64,000 nucleotides of DNA from Casuarina equisetifolia (GCA_028551475.1 CM052358.1:25818853-25882852); one strand, 5' to 3'. Shown: positions 20,641 to 33,889, counted from the first letter of the stretch. Numbers and translations: made by a program. Notes: generated by a model not told the origin, from the letters alone.

Positions 20641-23600
20641 TTCTTATCAAATTTTGCAAGTGATGCCATATGCACAATAAGCTTTTCAATAATTCAAGTG
20701 AACACTATAGAATCCAACACTATGTTAAATGGTTTTAACATAATGATATGTCATAGAAAAAGAGTTAAACATGATTGCATTATTATGTTGAGACTAAAAT
20801 TTTAAGTTATTTATGCTTTTATAGATAATTCACAAAGAAAACAATTAGAATGAACATTATAATTGAGAATATTAATTGCAAGCATTTTATCATGACAGGC
20901 ATAAAGAAAAACAAACCTTGAACATCTACAAAAACTTCACCGTTCTTGCTTTTGTATCTACGCTTATACAAAATTAACAACAAGCCAACAAGAAGAAGAA
21001 CAACAATACATCCCACAACAACTCCAAAAATAAGCCCAATCTTTGGATTACTCGAAGCACCTGTCAAGAAAAAGTAAAATATTTGCATTGAGCTTGTAAA
21101 AGAAACAATTAAGAAACTATGCACTTTAGGAAAAGTTTTTAAGTTTAAATCATATCCAATAACCTGAATCATCACTTCTAGATGTGCAAGGATGAGGGAA
21201 ATCATTGCCACAATTCAATCTATTTCCTGAAAAGCTACAACAAGTAAGAACCAAGAGTATAGTTAATGATAATAAAATTTATTATACAAATATTCTTTAA
21301 TTATAGTAAAGGGAAAGTTTGCTATCCAATATTCACAAATAATTGGCCTACCAATAGCAACCAGAAAGAAAAAAAAAATCTAGAGAACCCAAGTGACACA
21401 AAAGTTTTTGACTTATCAACCTTAAATGACTAACCAGATGACAACTCCCTTTATAAATTTTTTTTTTTAAATTTCTTCATCATTTTAACCATAACATTGA
21501 AAAAGCTAAACTTCTCATTCCTTGGAACCTAACAAACAGCAAGGTGAAGGGATGATAAGATCATGGTAGCTTATCTCTCCCTTTTTGCTCCATGTAAGTA
21601 GTAGCCTTTCAACTTGCAGAAAAAATTATGTAGAAAATTTGACATTTTTCGTTGTATTGGATTATATTTATTAGTTGCCAAAAATGAAAAGGGTTTTGTT
21701 TCTTGATATGAACAATGGGACTGCAAAGTTCAATTCCAGAAGTAGCACCTTACAAGAATTAGAATCTATAAAGAGCTTGTTTAAGCACCAATGAACTTTT
21801 ATGTCAAGTTAAGGGCTTCAAATAGTAAGTGTAAGATGGAGCCTCTAAGTAAGTAGAATGTCAAAGAGCACAATTTCTTGTTACTTGTAATCTATGTTGA
21901 AAGATAGTTTTTTATGGTTTGATTGATATCAATCAGAGTTACATGTGTTTGGGTGTAGTTATAAATATAGGAGAAAAAATGACCCAACTTAGTGAAATCT
22001 CATCCAAACAAATATAAATGGGTGGTGTTAATCCTACAATACAAATGGATATGGCTAGGTGAAAATGAAAGGATCCAAATCCTAAAAATATAGCATGTGA
22101 TGTATGTAAACTCATAAGGATCTATTTTCTTCATACTTGTATGATGAAACTTGGACTAAATGCTCAGGAATGTCACCACTGAGATTGTTCGAATTTAGCA
22201 TACTGCAAAAGAGTTTCATTCATGTCAATGAATACTAAAAGAAACTATGGAGATTCAAACTTATTGATTAAACAAGCAAAAATTAAATTTATCATATCAT
22301 TTCCACATCCTACAATGATAACATACAGATTCACCAAGTTTGGAAGGCTTGACACTAACGTAGGAATAGTCCTAAAAAGATTATTTTAACTCAAATACTT
22401 GCTTAGAAGAAATTATCAAAAGATGTGTATTCTAAAAAATATCTTGTAAAGTAAGGAGAATGCAAAAAACATTACTTACAAATAACGAAGCTTTTTAAGA
22501 TTACCAAGGGAAGATGGTATGCCACCAGTTAAATAATTATTGGACAAATCCAAACTGGTCAAATTCGTTAGGTATCCAAACTCTTCTGGTATCTCACCTC
22601 CTATGTTATTTCCTGACAAAATTCTGCATAATAAGTGAAACAGATACAAGCCGGGTTATAGTTAGCATATACAGATTATCAACCCCAGAAATGTCTAACA
22701 AATCCCAAAGACCATGGAGATAATTTAATTATGATTTAAGGTTGACAGGGGCATAAACTTGGTTAAAGAGTTTTTCAGAAAATTTATGACATTTTTACCC
22801 TCAAATCTTTTGCTTTCTGACTTTTTTTGTTCCAGTTTATCGGAAGAAGAAGACCAAAATAAACAATAATACAAAAGACTAGGGTTAAAGGATAACAACA
22901 TGGTTTAGAATTCAGATTAGACGCAATAATACTTTCATACTTACAGAGTCCCCAAAGACTTTATACTTCCTATTCGAGGGGACAAGATTCCGTTAAATTC
23001 CTTTGATTGCAATGTTCTGGAAAGAAGCAATAGACAAAAGGCATACATGAGAGCAAAAGTGATAATATTTGCAACTAAAAGATATAAGCGTGGAAAAATA
23101 ACAAAAGTTGTGATTTGTTAGCAACAACGCCGTCAAGAATAAATGAATAGTGAAAGGAAAGGGTATATTAAACAGCATCTTACAAATGAACAATTTTATT
23201 ATCACTGTCACACTCAACACCGGACCAAGTGCAAGGGTTAGCTTGACTTGGTTTCCAATCTGTGAACTGACTCGATGAAGCTTTTAATGAAGTCTTCAAT
23301 GCAAGCAAGGCTTCCACTGAAATAGAATACAGGAACATTCACCAACTAAACAAGTCAATATATTCGTGCCAACACATCTGTACTTTTTCTTTCTTTTTCT
23401 TGGGGGACAGGGGAGGAGAAGAGGTTGGTTGAAGTAATGGAGTTCAGAGGAAAGCAGAGAATTTTTTCATATTAGAGCAAGAGAACTGCATCTGAAATAT
23501 GCACAGGCTTAGTCCATGTTTTACATTGAAACAAAGAGTCATGGGTTCGAACCCAGTTAAATAAGACTCACACGGAGAAAAAAAAGAGATATTTTGCCTC

Positions 23601-23771
23601 CATTAATCTTCGGCTTTAAGAGCAGTAAATATAGTCAGCATAGCTACATGCACTCTAAAAGAATTAAATATCAAACGGACACAGCACCATACCTTGAAGA
23701 TCTGTAAATGCAAAAGACTGCAAACAAGAGAATATCAACATAATGAAAACCACTTCCACCTTCAACGACAT

Positions 23772-25015
23772 CACTTCTGGTTACTCATTCAATGAGATGC
23801 ATAGTGATCAATGAACACAAGAATCAGGGCCATTGCTGTAAAGAGATCCCGGAATTAATTTGCAAAATCTTCAGAAGTGCAAATAGGTGCTGCATAATGT
23901 AAACATTGACCAAGAAAAACTACGTTTATCGATTTTTTTGCATGTCAAAATGCTATAGAAACTTTCATGATTGAGCTTGTCCATCGGAATTTGTATGTAA
24001 TAGGCGTAGAGCAGTAGTCTTCTGCTAGTACCAACCCATTCATCCCATCCCAGTACCCTTTGCCTTTAGATATACTATAAGACATGGCTATCAAAACAGA
24101 GAGTTTCAGCAAGAAGTGCAAACAAAATCCGCGGCCATAATAACCTCATATCTTTTCACTTGTATATCAGTTGCCCTCGTAAGCTTGGGGTTATGAGGCC
24201 CAAGTAAAGAATGATATTCAAAAAAAAAGTGTGGAAACTAACCATCGTACCTGGGTTTTTTTATGAAATAGTCGATGCACACGACCTTCGACCTGCAACA
24301 CAACATATTAGCCAGTGTTTCAAGATCCAGATTTCAACAAAATTAGACACCACACTCCCCCTTAACACTCCCCCGATCCCACCACCAAAAAAAGAAGAAA
24401 AAAAAGAAAAAAGAAACAGAGTATGCGAGAGGAAAGAGAGATGAGAGACATTTAGAACTTTTCAGATCTCATTGACTATGCCCTGCATCGGTCCTCTGTA
24501 ATCAAGCCAATTCAAATCAAGTCGATTAGTTATAACTTAAGACTAAATACTGTTCTGTGCAGGGGAACCGAACGAGTTCTTTCCTCTTCGATTGTTGTCA
24601 CCAAAATGAACTTTTCATCAATGCCTCCATGCTGTCATCCTCATGGAGCCACGTTATTCAAATATCAGCTATTTACCTTAATCAATGGTGAAACGGGATT
24701 GGCTCTTTCTCTATGCAAGGGTCCCCTAGTACACTCACTCAAAACTACAGGAACAATAGGAAAGATAACTCATCTTCTTCATCCGCCTTTTTGTTAGACT
24801 TGTTAGAAGAAGGGTCATTCTACAATGCAAAGCTATAAGCATTTTGGCCACTCTTATCAAAGCACCAAAGCTCCTTAAGCCTTGACCACCATGCAAACCA
24901 ATGAGCAGTCAATGAAGGAGTATATTCTTAACATTGGTGAAAATGCACAAATAACAAACACAATTGATAAGCTTGATGAGTTTTTTTCCTTATCATTGTT
25001 CTAACTCTATTTTAG
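23772..25015. other. Upstream region of the receptor-kinase pseudogene; no gene recognised
   Basis: Contains A-rich tracts (24221, 24385) and an open stretch near 24606-24790 with no family signature. Any 5' UTR exon of the kinase would lie here but I cannot place it. Confidence 0.45.
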
Positions 25016-25019
25016 TTGG

Positions 25020-25480
25020 ACATGTTGAACTAGTTGAGATCATATATACTAGTAGTAGTACTCTTGCGAATACACGTGTTTCCTTAAAATTAGTTTTGGT
25101 GTCTCCTGGGTTACAAAGAAACCTTGTCTCAATTTGATGTATAATGGATGATTATCATCTTTGTTATATTATCTTTAACAATCAATTTTTATTCATTAGG
25201 GATTCAAGGACAAGGAAAACTCTAGCATGGAGAATTAAGAAGGCAATCTATACATCCTTTATGAGACACAATTTCAATCTTACTTCTCATGAAGGTAGCA
25301 AAGGATAGATGCACTTATTTGGTACAAAAGACTTTGACATCCAAATTCCGGAGTGGTAAAGATTTTACTACATGAGAAATAAATTTTGATTATGGAAGAA
25401 AATAAATGTCATGTAATGCTTATTAGATGAGTAAAAGCGCAAAGTTACCCTTTAATGCTTCTTTAAATAAAAGTAATTTT
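25020..25480 (+). pseudogene. Ty1/Copia pol relic (protease to GAG-pre-integrase)
   Basis: The conceptual translation, with stops, keeps the order of a Copia polyprotein: VSLKLVLVSPGLQRNLVSI, then LFIRDSRTRKTLAW, then HPNSGVVKILLHEK in the GAG-pre-integrase position, then a decayed Cys region. At least five stops and a frame shift are present and there are no LTRs, so this is an old fragment. Bases 25480-26430 have no recognisable gene. Confidence 0.55.
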
Positions 25481-26429
25481 TCTTTTGAGAAGTACGTCGT
25501 GATCTTTGGGACAATCCTCAATTGTTCTAATTCTTGGCATTGTTATTGATGATTTACATACAATCCATTAAAATGAAAGTCTGGTCGATTTGAGACCTAT
25601 GTTCCTTCAAATCAATGGTGGAAAAGGAAAACGGCACGCTGAAAAGTGAAAGTGAACCAAAGTAAGCAAAAGTCTCTCTGCCTGCCTGAACTCGCACGAT
25701 GCCGCCGACTGCAACAGACTGAAGTAGAGCTGCCCATAGTGTATCGGAGGAAGCCCCGCCTCTTCTACTGGCAGCACCAATGAGTTTCGTGCAAAGCCCG
25801 ACTGCCAAACTGGCAGCACCGTGAAGTGTCGGCGAAAATCAGAGAGTAGCCATACAGATTTACAGATTAAGCATCAAGACAGGAAGCGATCGGACAAAAC
25901 TCCTGCTCTGGCAATCATCACAAACCGAAACACCTGAAATGACTAAAGATTTTTCTCTTGAGGGCTTTCTTTCCCGCCAGCTTGTGTACACTCTTTAGTT
26001 CCTCTCTGTATAATAGATGTGCAGAGAACACTTGCAAATTTGTTAATCTGCAATACAATTTACCCGGCTTCGGGTTTCCCTCACTTTATTTGGGGGTGTT
26101 GCCGAATTTTTACTCAATGCTTATGCTTGGGGAAGGAGAGATAAAAATAAAAATTTAAAAAAAAAATTATAAAACGAACCAAATAGACTACCGAGTATGA
26201 AGAATTGTATGTATATTGGTTTCTCAACTTGATAATAGATACATTAGTAAAGAGGCAAATTTATAGGCTGTATTCACAAAACACTAGTCCCCTATTTTCA
26301 CGGTAGCAAGGGAATACGCTAAAAATGCCATTACGAAGGAAAAACAGACTGCGGGTAAAACAGGAACAGTTTAGCGAAGGGAACATTGAGATTTTCCTGG
26401 CGGTTCTCGCTGCCGTTCGAATGTATTTG

Positions 26430-27340
26430 AACACCCTTCTGCGATGATTCAATAGACTGCCTTCGCTGACTTGAGGAGCTGATAGATGTAGGTGGAGAGT
26501 CCCTTGTTATACGCAGGCCACATGGCTTAGCAAGCCCGTTGAAGCTTGGCATGTGACCTTTGTATGGTCTTTGAGCCATGGTTGGGCTCAACAATGGGAA
26601 CACATCCCAAATTTCATGATTAATACGTTATCAGCTTTGGTTGGCCAAAAACTAATATGCAATACTTGTACATATGGGATGGTCTTCGCCCACATTACAA
26701 ACCCAATTTCTTGATAAAGAGAATGGGACCTGAAACCTTCATCTTTCCACGTTTCCAAGACGCGTGAACCTTTCAACCTGAGCCCACAAAGCAACATACA
26801 CGGTTCCTTCCTAGCGAAAGCAGCCTGCAAATCTATGCTTTTTACGCGATGGAGACGACCCAGCGCATGGAAGTGACATGAAGAGAAGCTGCCCTTACTG
26901 CAAAGAGGTTCCAGGTAATGGAAAGACAACCTTCGTGTAATGCAAGCAACCCACGAACCTTCTCTCTTTAAACCATTGCGCAGAGATTTAGGAAAAGGAC
27001 TTACTTTTACTGGAAGCCAGTTTGAAGTTTCCCAGTCCATTCCTTTGAATGTTCCGAAATGGTGGATTTCCAAATCTGAGTCTTTTATCCCCGGGATCCA
27101 ACAACGCCAATGCGAAGATTCTGGTCCGAAGAAAAGAATCTTCTACTTAAATTTCTTTTTTAGGAGTAACTGTATTGAGATATTCATTGGCTAATAACAA
27201 AGTCTTGGCAAATTTACGGATAATGACATACACGATCGTTAATTCCAGTTATTTTAAGAAGACTTTTCTATTTTACTAAAATATTCTATTTCCACTTCCA
27301 ATAACAAGCTCAATAATAAACGTCCGTGTTTGGTTTGTGG
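26430..27340. repeat. Duplicated block X (family X/Y/Z/W)
   Basis: Shares AAACTAATATGCAATACTTG, TATGGGATGGTCTTCGCC, TTTCTTGATAAAGAGAATGG, CGCGTGAACCTTTCAACCTG and GCAAGCAACCCACGAACC with blocks at 28115 and 57230. Its left end (TTCGCTGACTTGAGGAGCTG) matches 47800-47850. A 161-codon minus-strand open frame (26588-27073) is not preserved in the other copies, so I do not call it a gene. Bases 27340-28115 are featureless AT-rich DNA. Confidence 0.65.
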
Positions 27341-28114
27341 AACTTATACTATTGTTATTGAAAGTAATTTAAAGAGTCTTATTGTGATTATTTCATCTTC
27401 AATCTTTGAATGAAACTAACTCAATTAGAAAACTATTTACACTCGAAATTTTTTGCTTGGTGCATTCAAAGGAAAAGATGGGCATGGACCGTAACTCATA
27501 TATTGTGAAATTTGATAGGAAATTTTTCTTTAACAAATATGTCTATAGCATCAAGTAGTTATGAAGATGATTGTACAACAATAGTAGACAAATTTACTTG
27601 ATTATAAAGGAAATGTTTCATCAAGCCTTATCAAAAAGTTTACGTGCATCTTTTATAAGATTTATTGACAAATTTCATATAATTTTGCACAAGGAATATG
27701 AACACACCTTACTCTTGCTATGAGTAAGTTGGAAACTTTCTAACCTTGGTTTTTTATTTCTAATAAAATTGAAACCTTTTTAATGTGTTTATATGTAGAA
27801 TGAAAGTTTCATATTAAATATATAATTTCTTATTATAAATTATAAATAAATAAAATATCTTTTCAACTCTTAAGTTAATTTTTGAATTGAATTTTTGAGC
27901 ATTTTAATATAATATTGAAACTTAAGTTTAATTTGTTTTACCTTATGTGACCTTAAGCTCAATATTTCTTAGACATGCATGAATGTATGTCTAAGAAAAA
28001 AATGTTTTATTGAACATAAAATCTGTTGTAGTAAAGTTTAAAGAAATTAAATATCTCTTGAAATAACATTTGACCTAGACTTTAGACCTTCTAATAATCT
28101 TCTAACCGTTCCTA

Positions 28115-28625
28115 CAATTAAGACACTTCGTAAAGGCACAGATCCTCCGAAATTCATGCCGAACATGAAGTTCCACTTTTGACATGGTGGGAACATCTTT
28201 TCTTCACCTCACATTGTTGGCGGAAACATCTTTTTGAATTCTTCAGCTCACGTTATTGGCACAATATCTCGAGAAAAAGAATGGAAACCGGAAGCTTCTA
28301 CTTTCCCTGTTGCCAATACGCGTGAACCTTTCGACCTGAGCTCGCACAGCAATATCCGGTCCTTGCTTAACGAAAGCAGCCAGCTAACCTATGGTGTAAA
28401 GAGGCTCAAAGCAATGAATAGAAACCTTCGGGTAATACAAGCAACCCACAAATTTTTTTTTTTTGACACCACTATTTAAGTATTGGTTGGCTAATAACAA
28501 AGGTTTGACAAATTCAGGGATAATTACATAATATGATTATTAATTCCAATAATTTGGAGTAGATTTCTCTAAATTCAGTAACAAACATCCATGTTTATTT
28601 ACCGAACTTATGCTATTGTTATTGT
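28115..28625. repeat. Duplicated block Y (family X/Y/Z/W)
   Basis: Aligns with block X through AAAAAGAATGGAAACCGGAAG, ACGCGTGAACCTTTCGACCT, GAAACCTTCGGGTAATACAA and GGCTAATAACAAAGGTTTGA. Contains a 14-bp T run at 28450. Bases 28625-29935 show no gene; they are AT-rich. Confidence 0.6.
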
Positions 28626-29934
28626 AAACAATTTTAAAAGTCTTAGTATTATTTTCTGATCATTATAATTTATACATTTATCTAAACAAAGAAATATTTT
28701 TGGCTTCTGTATTGAAGAAAAAGGATACATGACTACTTATATCTGCAAATGGCACTAAAAAATAGTGCAAAAGGATTGTGGTGTTTTCAATTACTAATTA
28801 AGAATTTGGTCAAGAAGTACTTGGTTCAATTGAAAGCAACTATTATAATTTGAGTGCATGCATTAAAAAAAAATCAAAAATTAACTAGCAATTCAACTAA
28901 GTGGATCCATTAGGATGTAGAGTTTGTAATTAGTAACATTTCTTGGCCTAGATTATTAAGATGATTTCTTAAGTAGGTGAAGCTTTTACAAAAATAAAAT
29001 GTGTAATAATAGCTTGATTTATTAACTTGACATTTGGTGATTTAATTCAATGACAAAGAAGATGAATTATTGATATTCCTGATCTTATCAAGCTTTGCAA
29101 GACTATTTGTTTGCATTTTTTACAAGCATTATTGACAAATTTAGTTGTAGATTTGTATCTCATATTTGAGTAGTAGGCCTAAAGTTGATTAGTAGAATTT
29201 ACTAGCTGATTATGGAGGGAAAAAACGAGGCATGTGCAAGCAACCTGCAATTCTCTTCATACACGTCAATATAAACATAACTTATTTTACTGCAAACAAC
29301 TTGAAAATTTCCTAATTACTTTCTCATAAAGTTGGTCATTTTAAAAAAATCTCATGGAGAGGCATAGAACATCCTTAAAATTTCATGTATTAAAAATGGA
29401 TGTTGTTCTATATTGAAAGTGTAGAGATAGATCATTGAACTTATAAGTGATAAAAAATTTTACTTAATGCCTTCAAATTTTATAATGAACTCTTATAATC
29501 TAATTTTAAATTGAGTGATAAGCATAAGTTAAAAAGAAGGACCTGCGCGTCGTTGATGCAGCAAAAGAACAAGTCAACCGAGAGCATTAAAAAAGTGTAC
29601 ATTTTCATACATTTTGGACTCTAATTTCAATTTTCAACTGGCAGTGCAAAATGAAATCAACTCAAGCTTACTGACTTCAGGTTGTGTTCAGATTGTGGAA
29701 AGTATTAATTAATGACTCTACCCACCTTTCACCGAGTGAGGCAGCTGCACAGCTATCTTTCACCGGAGGGTAGAAATATTTTACACCGAACACTGAATCT
29801 GCACTTTGGCGTGGTTGGAGACATCCTTTAGAATGTTCACCCCTCGGAATGCGTTAAAGTCGCATCCAACAGGTATGCATGCAAGATTAGTACGATTTTG
29901 TTTTATTAAAAAAAAAACATTTTCTTTCCTCTCT

Positions 29935-30370
29935 TCTTTTTGACAAACTCGACCATGCAAATCAAGAAGTTCTTCCTCGGGACAAAATGATCTATTTAAT
30001 GGATGCTTCAATGATTTTTAGTTGGGATTTTTAAAAATAATAATATAACGTTTTAGAAACAAAATAACATAACGTATTCACAAAATAATAAAAATTACTT
30101 TATAAATAATGATTTTTACTGTTGAAAATATGAATTAGTAACAGCGCTTACTAGAATCAAAGCAATTACCAAACTTATAAATATTGATGATCCCGCCATA
30201 TTTTACTTGGACAATTTTTCAATACACCGTCTACACGAAATAGGTGGTAAGCGTCCTCCTAATGCTTTTGAAAGAAGTTATTCGGAAATTTTCAAACGAC
30301 ACTTTTTACCAGTAATCCATTGAAGTCGTTTGCATAAGCTTGTTTGTCACCCAAGTCTTAAAATTAAACA
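29935..30370. repeat. Duplicated block beta, copy 1 (upstream of TNL D)
   Basis: Matches 33890-34310 in the same orientation: GAAACAAAATAACATAACGTAT, CTAGAATCAAAGCAATTA, TATTGATGATCC and CGACACTTTTTACC all recur. It lies about 0.4 kb before a TNL remnant here and about 0.5 kb before one at 34801, so it is probably the ancestral TNL promoter-side flank. Confidence 0.65.
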
Positions 30371-30758
30371 AAGTTTGAGTCAGGCCGAGTTTCGAAGTCT
30401 ACGTAACGGTAGGCTCTCATTGGAACACTCACCCCCACAGCAGTACCATGTGAACATTCATAACGTCATAGAATGAAGTTTTATAAAATTAAGGATGAGA
30501 TTAATATTATTTTTATAAATAAGTCACATATAAACGAAATAATTGGAAAGAAAGATTGGTGGCATCTTCCTCTAAGATGAGAATCATGCCTCTCGGCCAG
30601 ATGGACATGCTTTCTTTTTGGATATTATAAGATAACCCTTTTCCCAAACCAAGCATTCATGATATATGTCAAGAGATTTGCTACATTCCTTGCATCTAAG
30701 AGATTGTCGATTGTTGGAGACATTTGCTAGTCAAATGACCCCTTAAAGTTCGAGATAT

Positions 30759-31547
30759 ATGTCAAGGATTCAAGTTTGTTCTTCTACAGTTGCCTATATT
30801 GGTTTTGATGATAGACCTCACAAGATCCTATATCTGCATCCAGAAAGTCTTGTATATACGGATGGCAATGTGAGTTTTTTCCTCCACTTTGTGGCATACA
30901 TCTATCTTGTTCAGGAAATAAACAAAATTACACATGCATCATTATATCTGTAATTCACTTTCTATCCTTCATGGTATGTTTTCCCGTCTACAGGACACCT
31001 CATCGAACCTGTAGCAGCAAGTGGCCCCACGCTAGGACCAGTCTTAAACTTGTTCGATCAAAGAGTCACAAGTTCCAACGAAAGTATTTTTGTAGATTGG
31101 AAGCTAGATGATGGTTTATTCGGACCATTGGCATGTGCTGTATTGATTGCCTACGAAGTCCGGGAGCATGGCCAAATCTTTCCTGAGTTTGTTTATCAAT
31201 TGCAACTCAATGACGCGGGTCCAAAACAAACCTTGGTCCTTTCTATACCTAAGGTGTCTTGTGTTGGGCCACACGGAATTTGGGTGTTTATAAATATTCC
31301 AGATTCCTTGCGAGTACCAGAATCTATGGAAAGCTGGAGATACTTGTTTTCAATTACAGCAAAAGAGGTGAATGTGGAGTTGAAGGAATGTGGGGTGCGT
31401 CTTCTCGGTGTACATGCTGATTTGGAGTTCTCTCAATTTGTTAGTAGCATTTCCGGACCTGGTTTGGATTATCGAAGTCTTGATCTTTCTCTTAATCGTT
31501 TTCTGTTTGTCACTGGCCCTATCAAGTATACAAAACCAATGCCTTAA
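30759..31547 (+). pseudogene. TNL remnant D: last LRR-side exon and C-JID exon only
   Basis: The first piece (about 30759-30868) carries VAYIGFDDRPHKILYLHPES and ends at a donor GATGGCAAT|GTGAG. An acceptor (CTACAG before 30994) opens the C-JID exon, which runs uninterrupted to the stop at 31545-31547. Motifs are GPLACAVLIAYEVREHGQIF, FVYQLQLNDAGPK, GIWVFINIPDSL and SITAKEVNVELKECGVRLL. TIR, NB-ARC and LRRs are missing, so it cannot be a full receptor, although the C-JID exon itself has no lesion. It is the best reference in the window for the damaged copies. Confidence 0.78.
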
Positions 31548-31699
31548 AGGTAAGTTTGGGCACGACAACTCTCTTACATGCTGGTTACACGAGGTAGACT
31601 TAGCCAAATATTTAAATGTTAGCCGACTTTCTTCTGTTTCTTGTTTACTGTTATTACTATTTTGCAGTTGATCTTGTAGTGGAACGTAAAAATTTTATG

Positions 31700-33060
31700 A
31701 TTACTTTTTTAGTGCCAATCTGGTGGTCCAATCGCCCTTAGCAGAACTCTTTCCAGAGGAGTCTTCAGCCGCCTGGTGTCCTGAGATATGTTAGCACAAG
31801 CCCAACATAGATATTGCTGTGAGCTTCATATAGTTTGTTTGTATTTTGTTTTTTGTTTTTTGTTTTTTTTTAAAAGAGTCTTGTTCTATTTCTCGCCTTC
31901 TTTTTTTCAGTTGCCGATATTTGACTATGTTGGATCGAAGCTAAGACGAGATTTTATTAAATTTTGCAATTTCCACGTACTTTTAAACTCATCTGTTTGG
32001 AGTTTTTTTTTTCTTTTTTGTGTTTTCAAATTTATGACTTAGGCCAATTTTTATCATCCTTTTTTAGTTATTCTGATTTTAAGTCCTTGAATATGGTATA
32101 AATTTTATTTTACTCTTTAATAACTAATACTTTTAAAACTTTATTTGAAATTACAGGTCATCAAGAGGTTAAAGTAAAAGTTGGTTGTTTTAGTGTTGAT
32201 GAAGTTGATTCCCTAGTGTTTGTCATTATCTATTAATTTTTGTATTTGCTAAAGGTGATGTCCAGTAAAGATTAATATAAAACATTTATATTGCACATTA
32301 TCTTCTAATTTTTGCAATTGCTAAATGTGATCTCTTGTAAAGTTTGGAATGAAACATTTTTATTGCATATCTTTTGCTTGATAATTCTTGTTAAACGATA
32401 AAACATTTAATCAGTTGCATGTGACTATAGGAATTTGGTGGTAAAGATGATAATAATTTACAAGGTGCATAAGTTTTTAAGGGAAGTTCATGCTATTATA
32501 TTCTTTTGATAATTTTGAAAAAAATGTTGCAATGCTTGTTCAAAATCTCTATCATCAAAAGTACTTTAGTGATTGTTTACGTGTTGCACTTAATTTTTTA
32601 TTGTTGACTACTCTATAATTTTTATTTACCCTTTGATAACTAAATAATCTTAAAACGTTATTTGAATATGTAACTCATGTCTGGGAGAAAACATACACGT
32701 AGATGTTCTCACAATAAACTGAGTTTTTAGTGTAAGTGGAGTTAGTTTCCTAGTGTCTATTATTATCTTTTAATTTTTATATTTGCTAGATATGATGTCC
32801 AAAAAATATTTTTATTTGATAATTTATTGAGTATGTTTTCCTTAATAATTTTTGTCATTAATGAAACATTGATCAGTTGGACAAAATTATAGGAATTTTG
32901 TGACAACAATGCTAATTATTGTGCATAAATATTTTTTTTGAAAAAATATGCTATTCTAAAAAGCTCTTCATAGAATGCTTTGGAATTCTTCAAAGCTCAT
33001 GATACAATATTTGTGTCATAATTTTTGTTTGTGAATTTGAAGGAGATAAATATTGTGAAA
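31700..33060 (+). repeat. TNL 3'-flank repeat, two successive copies
   Basis: The first copy starts with GGTGGTCCAATCGCCCTTAG near 31717 and GAGGAGTCTTCAGCCGCC near 31757, then the usual AT-rich tail. The tail part is repeated from about 32590 (TAACTCATGTCTGGGAGAAA and, near 32875, TGATCAGTTGGACAAAATTA), matching 4830-5100. No coding content. Bases 33060-33410 are unassigned. Confidence 0.65.
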
Positions 33061-33409
33061 GAGTTCCCTTAGTCTGTGTTAAGAAATAAGATTACTTATT
33101 CTACTTAGGGCTTGCAGTTAACCAGCTGTTTTGGATATTAAAATTTTTGCTCATTTACATGAAAGCATTTCTCATTGATTTTTTCCTCAGTTTTTCCTTT
33201 AATGTTGTGAAATTTCAGATTTATTTTTAATAGATAATAACATTAAAATTTTATTTGATTGTTTACTTTTTATATATGGTATCATTTTTTTTAACATATG
33301 AAAAGTGGGTAAATAATTAATTAGACCGTAACAGCTGAAGATTGGGAAAATTAGATACTCATTCGATACAGAATACACACTCCATAATTTTGTCGGAAAT
33401 CATTTAAGA

Positions 33410-33740
33410 CTTAAACCATGGATGAAGATCGATTTTGAATAAACATAATGTTCATCTTCCTTGCAAAAACACTTACAGGCAAGAGATCTGACGGTTTTAC
33501 CATCATGATGATGCTGTGCGGAGCTGCTCTCTCATCTGATTCGGTGTTTGAAGCAAATCGGGTTTTCCTTACTTTGACCAGAAGATTGTTTTTCACGTCA
33601 GATGGCCGGCCTCGCAAGGAAATCGATACAAATACTGAACCTGCTTTGAACGCAAAAACCACTGGCGAGTTCGGCTTTTCACGCAGTATGCCGAGGGAGC
33701 ACATAAAAGCGATAGCGATGTTGCGTTCGACAAGTATTGA
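33410..33740 (-). other. Duplicated block alpha, copy 2, with an open frame on the minus strand
   Basis: The minus-strand frame 33411-33704 is open for 97 codons. It includes FAFKAGSVFVSISLRGRPS, NTESDERAAPHSIIMMVKPS and FARKMN. Copy 3 (47078-47350, minus) preserves FALKAGSIF, SLRGRSSVVKSN, MMVKPSDLLP and FARRMK, and copy 1 has the same pattern with one stop. I do not recognise the family. It may be a small gene, a 5' exon, or a transcribed but non-coding flank. Confidence 0.45.
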
Positions 33741-33889
33741 CTTGCGATTGCGACGGAGCTTAAGACTGTTATGCGTTCTGGAGCTATTGTATGCCCAAAA
33801 TAAATGTTTTAATGTTGGAAAGGGTAATGTTCAAGATGATAAATATTTTAATATTTTATTAATCAGTGAGGACTAAATTTTACTCTAAT

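Larger units (their letters stand above)
15786..23771 (-). pseudogene. LRR receptor-like Ser/Thr kinase, subfamily II (At5g10290/At5g65240 type), disrupted
   Basis: A plasma-membrane receptor kinase of the SERK-related group. Eleven coding exons can be placed on the minus strand: 23693-23771 (signal peptide, MSLKVEVVFIMLIFSCLQS), 23184-23316 (LRRNT, NPCTWSGVECDSDN), 22945-23016, 22480-22623, 22327-22398 and 22137-22202 (LRRs, 72-nt modules), 21164-21234, 20917-21060 (transmembrane), 18279-18619 (N-lobe, [11 protein letters not shown] and VAVKRL), 16287-16681 ([24 protein letters not shown]) and 15786-16103 (C-lobe ending AIELSGGR). Sizes of 133, 72 and 144 nt match SERK-like genes. Lesions: TAA at 22386-22388 in an LRR, a one-base loss in the G run at 18428-18431, and TAA at 16404-16406 after LSTGK. 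The acceptor of exon 5 also looks altered. RD-kinase residues survive. The protein can no longer be made whole. Confidence 0.9.

Noticed and set aside
23480-23590. tRNA gene or Au-type SINE suggested by ATGGGTTCGAACCCAG near 23541
   Set aside because: The box-B-like stretch is good, but I found no box A, no cloverleaf and no target duplication.
26588-27073. 161-codon open frame on the minus strand in block X as a protein gene
   Set aside because: The paralogous blocks Y and Z do not keep the frame, codon usage is unremarkable and no domain is recognisable.
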